The notes below the pieces were generated by a model that worked only from the letters and a program-made list of their open reading frames with translations, made no database searches and was not told the origin of the DNA. Shown one piece after another: positions 6,615-9,524 of a stretch of DNA of 9,524 bases. The translations under genes and the position numbers were made by a program. Position 1 is the stretch's first letter. Every line of letters begins with the position of its first letter. Source of the stretch: Candidatus Aminicenantota bacterium. GTDB lineage: Bacteria > Acidobacteriota > Aminicenantia > S016-38. The DNA is taken from the NCBI GenBank assembly GCA_021161165.1, contig JAGHBF010000120.1:1-9524 (forward strand), read 5' to 3'.

Positions 6615-8165
6615 ATGTTACCCGAATTCAGAAATGAACCCTTCACAGATTTTTCCATTCCGGAAAACAGGAGAAAGATGGAAGAGGCCCTTAAGAAGGT
6701 TCGGGCTTCTTTCCCTGATAAGGGCAAGCTTTATATTGATGGAGAGTGGGTGGATAGCACTTCAGGTGAGACCTTCGTCTCTATCAATCCCTCAAAAAAG
6801 GACGAAGTAGTAGGTTATTACCAGAAAGGAAATACGGAAGATGCGGAAAAAGCTCTCCAGGCAGCTTTAAGGGCTTTTGAGGAATGGAGATTTTACCCTG
6901 CCGAGGAAAGAGCCGCCATTCTTTTGAGGGCTGCTAAGAGGCTAAGGGAAAGAAAATATGAGTTTGCTGCATGGATGGTGTACGAAGTGGGGAAAAACTG
7001 GGCAGAGGCAGATGGTGACGTTGCCGAAGCTATTGATTATCTTGAATTTTATTCCAGAGAAATGCTTCGCCTTGCAGGAAATCAGCCTCTTACCCCATAT
7101 CCTCCAGAATATAATGAATATTACTATATTCCTCTTGGCCCGGTTGTTGTTATCCCACCATGGAACTTTCCACTTGCTATTCTTCTTGGGATGACCACCG
7201 CAGCTATTGTTACAGGAAATACCGTAGTTCTTAAGCCTGCCTCCGATGCCCCAGCAATAGCAACCAGATTTGTTGAACTTATGGAAGAAGTAGGCCTTCC
7301 CAAAGGAGTTTTAAACTTTGTCACAGGACCGGGTTCTATTGCAGGGAATTACCTTGTGACCCATCCTAAAACAAGGATGATTGCTTTTACTGGGTCAAAG
7401 GATGTAGGCCTTAAAATTAATGAGCTTGCTGCAAGGACAGCCCCGGGTCAGATATGGATTAAAAGAGTTATAGCTGAAATGGGAGGCAAAGACCCTATTA
7501 TAGTAGCTGAAGATGCTGACCTGGAAGAAGCCGCAGCAGGTATTGTTGCTTCCGCTTTTGGTTATCAGGGTCAGAAATGTTCCGCTGGTTCAAGATTAAT
7601 TGCAGTAGAACCAATTTACGATAAGATAATTGAGCTTGTTATAGAAAAGACAAAACAGCTGAAGATAGGTCCTGCCGATGAGAACTATCCCGTGGGTCCT
7701 GTCATAAACCAGGCAGCAGAAAATAAAATAATGGCCTATATTGAAATAGGTAAAAACGAAGGTAAGCTGATTCTGGGCGGTAACAAAGCAAGAGAAGATG
7801 GTTTTTATATTGAGCCAACCGTTTTTATTGATGTTCCGGAAAACGCAAGAATTGCGCAGGAGGAAATTTTCGGCCCCGTTCTTTCTGTGATAAAAGCTAA
7901 GGACTTTGACGATGCCATAAGAATTGCCAATGGAACTATATACGGGCTTACAGGAGCAGTCTTTACGAAAGACCGCAAAAAGATAGAAAAGGCCAAGAAA
8001 CTCTTCCATGTTGGAAATCTCTATATCAACAGGAAGTGTACCGGTGCTCTTGTGGGGGTTCATCCCTTTGGTGGGTTTAACATGAGCGGAACGGATTCCA
8101 AGGCAGGTGGAAGAGATTATCTATTACTATTCATGCAGGGTAAAACCATATCCGAAAGATTATAA
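6615..8165 (+). CDS. rocA: 1-pyrroline-5-carboxylate (glutamate-semialdehyde) dehydrogenase
   Basis: 516 residues, the full length of the stand-alone P5C dehydrogenase family. It oxidises glutamate 5-semialdehyde, the open form of P5C, to glutamate with NAD+, the last step of proline and ornithine/arginine breakdown. The N-terminal FRNEPFTDF signature of this subfamily is present. Motifs in order are PPWNFP (181-186, Asn184 in the oxyanion hole), KPA (207-209), FTGS (258-261), AEMGGKD (287-293, general base Glu288), GQKCS (319-323, nucleophile Cys322) and EEIFGPV. Glu288 and Cys322 fall at the numbers I recall for the Thermus thermophilus enzyme, so alignment should be nearly gap-free up to there. 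No proline dehydrogenase is in the window; the divergent aminotransferase could instead supply the semialdehyde from ornithine. A perfect catalytic set, a strong Shine-Dalgarno site and an extended -10 promoter indicate an active, well-expressed gene. Symbols pruA and putA2 are also used. Confidence 0.95.
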   Translation: MLPEFRNEPFTDFSIPENRRKMEEALKKVRASFPDKGKLYIDGEWVDSTSGETFVSINPSKKDEVVGYYQKGNTEDAEKALQAALRAFEEWRFYPAEERAAILLRAAKRLRERKYEFAAWMVYEVGKNWAEADGDVAEAIDYLEFYSREMLRLAGNQPLTPYPPEYNEYYYIPLGPVVVIPPWNFPLAILLGMTTAAIVTGNTVVLKPASDAPAIATRFVELMEEVGLPKGVLNFVTGPGSIAGNYLVTHPKTRMIAFTGSKDVGLKINELAARTAPGQIWIKRVIAEMGGKDPIIVAEDADLEEAAAGIVASAFGYQGQKCSAGSRLIAVEPIYDKIIELVIEKTKQLKIGPADENYPVGPVINQAAENKIMAYIEIGKNEGKLILGGNKAREDGFYIEPTVFIDVPENARIAQEEIFGPVLSVIKAKDFDDAIRIANGTIYGLTGAVFTKDRKKIEKAKKLFHVGNLYINRKCTGALVGVHPFGGFNMSGTDSKAGGRDYLLLFMQGKTISERL

Positions 8166-8174
8166 AGTTTTTTT

Positions 8175-9524
8175 ATGCTGAAGAAAGCTATAGCGGCTTT
8201 CTTTCTTATTTTCCCCCTTCTTGCCTGGGAAACTATTGAAAGCGAACATTTCGTAATTTATTATCCAGAAGGCAGGGAGGGGGAAGCCATTAAAGTGGTG
8301 ACTTATCTTGAGCAATATTATGAAAAGGTTTCAGACCTGTGCTCAAATTATCGAGAAAAAACCATTGTTGTAATTCAAGACTTAGGGCTTGAAAGTAACG
8401 GATACACCGATCCATTTGTCCCTTCCATACACATTTTTACTTCTCCACCCTATCCTCATCCGGAATTCGGTACCATGAGGAGCTGGTGGAGGCAGGTTTC
8501 AGTTCACGAATTTACCCATGCGGTTCATCTTACAAGCATGGGGGGTATCTATCATATTTTAAGAGTCCTTTTCGGAAGAGTATTGTTACCCCAGCTAATA
8601 CTACCTCAGAGTCTTGTGGAGGGAATGGCCGTTTATTCTGAATCTACCCTGGTGCCCTATGAAGGTAGATTAAACGAGGGGTTTTACAGTGCATATATGA
8701 AAAATTCAAAGCCTTTTGATCTTTCTTTTTTAATGGGAGAACCCCTTGTATATCCTTTTTATTCCATGAGGTACATATATGGGGGGGAATTTACAAAATT
8801 TCTGGCAGAAAAATATGGAGAAAATTCTCTCAGTGAATTTATTTCGGCCTATGGTAGGTCGATTTTGCAATTTGTGGGAATAACTCCAGGAGCGTATAGA
8901 AAAACATTCGGGAGAAACTTTCAAGCTCTTTATAAGGACTTCGTTTCTCAATGGAAAGTCAGCCACAAAAAAGTAATTTTTGAGGCAGATGATATAAAAT
9001 GGCTTGGAGAATATGAGGGAAAGTTGTACCTTTCTGTCCTTGAAATCAGTTTGCCCTTTGCTGGATATTACATACCCTCATATTCTATAGTTGAATTGGA
9101 CCCTGACAATGGCAAAAGAAGGATTATAGCTTGGGACCCTGTTTATCTTCCCTTTAAATTTGGTGATGGAAAATTGTATTACGCAAGACCTGAAATTGCG
9201 CCAGGTTTTAATAACAAAATTAACTTAGGTTACGGAAATGTCGGAGAAATAATTTCAGTTGACCTCCTTTCAGGAGAAAAGAAGATAATTTTCAAGGGAC
9301 CTATAAAAGCTTTTGCTGTTTTTGATGGAGAACTTTATTATTCATTCTCCGATGGTTGCTGTGGTTCTGTCCTTTACAAAATGAACCTTGAAACTCGAGT
9401 AAAGGAAAAATTGTTGAGAACAGAAGAATTGGAAATATATGACATAACTGTTTCTAAGAAAGAAATATTTTTGGGTGCGAGGAAGGACGGCATAGGGTCA
9501 GACCTTTATGTCCTGGAAGAAGGA
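8175..9524 (+). CDS. Secreted HExxH zinc metallopeptidase with beta-propeller-like C-terminal region (3' end cut by window)
   Basis: The frame opens at ATG 8175 and runs without a stop for 450 codons to the window edge, so the protein is incomplete. Residues 1-17 (MLKKAIAAFFLIFPLLA) are a clear signal peptide, probably cleaved after LLA. A gluzincin-type catalytic domain follows: ESEHFVIYY (22-30), HEFTH (111-115, zinc ligands His111 and His115, catalytic Glu112), then LVEGMAVY (147-154) with Glu149 as likely third ligand. This pattern fits the peptidase MA-like superfamily. From about residue 268, repeated beta-strand units such as YSIVELDPDNGK, EIISVDLLSGEK and VLYKMNLETR look like WD40/TolB-type propeller blades. 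The start is 9 nt after the dehydrogenase stop, with a T7 run and no Shine-Dalgarno, so translation probably depends on coupling. The substrate is unknown; a peptide-scavenging role is inferred. Confidence 0.85.
   Translation, partial: MLKKAIAAFFLIFPLLAWETIESEHFVIYYPEGREGEAIKVVTYLEQYYEKVSDLCSNYREKTIVVIQDLGLESNGYTDPFVPSIHIFTSPPYPHPEFGTMRSWWRQVSVHEFTHAVHLTSMGGIYHILRVLFGRVLLPQLILPQSLVEGMAVYSESTLVPYEGRLNEGFYSAYMKNSKPFDLSFLMGEPLVYPFYSMRYIYGGEFTKFLAEKYGENSLSEFISAYGRSILQFVGITPGAYRKTFGRNFQALYKDFVSQWKVSHKKVIFEADDIKWLGEYEGKLYLSVLEISLPFAGYYIPSYSIVELDPDNGKRRIIAWDPVYLPFKFGDGKLYYARPEIAPGFNNKINLGYGNVGEIISVDLLSGEKKIIFKGPIKAFAVFDGELYYSFSDGCCGSVLYKMNLETRVKEKLLRTEELEIYDITVSKKEIFLGARKDGIGSDLYVLEEG

Noticed and set aside
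7596..8063. 155-codon minus-strand frame inside the P5C dehydrogenase gene
   Set aside because: Antisense to a fully conserved catalytic region, Cys- and aromatic-rich nonsense translation; explained by codon bias of the real gene.
8166..8174. T7 run between dehydrogenase and peptidase as a terminator
   Set aside because: No GC-rich stem precedes the T-run, and a coding sequence with a clear signal peptide begins immediately after it.

Overview
The window is ordinary bacterial chromosome. The bacterial signs are an initiator tRNA with an encoded CCA end, Shine-Dalgarno and extended -10 signals, and tightly packed genes. The DNA is AT-rich. The coding sequence favours AGA/AGG for Arg and ATA for Ile, and the proteins are rich in Lys, Glu and Ile, as is common in thermophilic or low-GC anaerobic lineages. 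An oxygen-independent ribonucleotide reductase activase (nrdG-type) points to anaerobic growth. No gene here fixes the phylum, and I do not assign one.

Layout: (1) 22-711 (+), the radical-SAM activase, which converges within 3 bp on (2) 715-791 (-), an initiator tRNA-Met. (3) 846-2210 (-), an orphan 454-residue helical protein. (4) 2211-2321, a short divergent control region with two extended -10 promoters and a GGGGTCTGTCCC element. (5) 2322-4397 (+), a RecD2-type helicase whose stop overlaps (6) 4389-5600 (-), a class III PLP aminotransferase, itself overlapping (7) 5584-6537 (-), a UPF0104/LPG-synthase-TM-like membrane protein. (8) 6538-6614, a divergent promoter region with an A10 tract. 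(9) 6615-8165 (+), 1-pyrroline-5-carboxylate dehydrogenase. (10) 8175-9524 (+), the start of a secreted HExxH metallopeptidase with a beta-propeller-like C-terminal part, cut by the window edge.

The right half reads as an amino-acid catabolism neighbourhood. A secreted peptidase could supply peptides, an ornithine/GABA-type aminotransferase could make a semialdehyde, and the P5C dehydrogenase would oxidise glutamate semialdehyde to glutamate. That link is inferred from gene order; only the dehydrogenase has a firm substrate assignment.

The most notable signal is regulatory. The two divergent genes at 2210 and 2322 each have an extended -10 box ending exactly 6 nt before the start codon and no Shine-Dalgarno sequence, which predicts leaderless mRNAs. 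It also moves the recD2 start from the first ATG (2304) to GTG 2322. By contrast, the dehydrogenase has a textbook AAAGGAGGT ribosome binding site. I found no CRISPR array, phage, insertion sequence or clear new multi-gene system.
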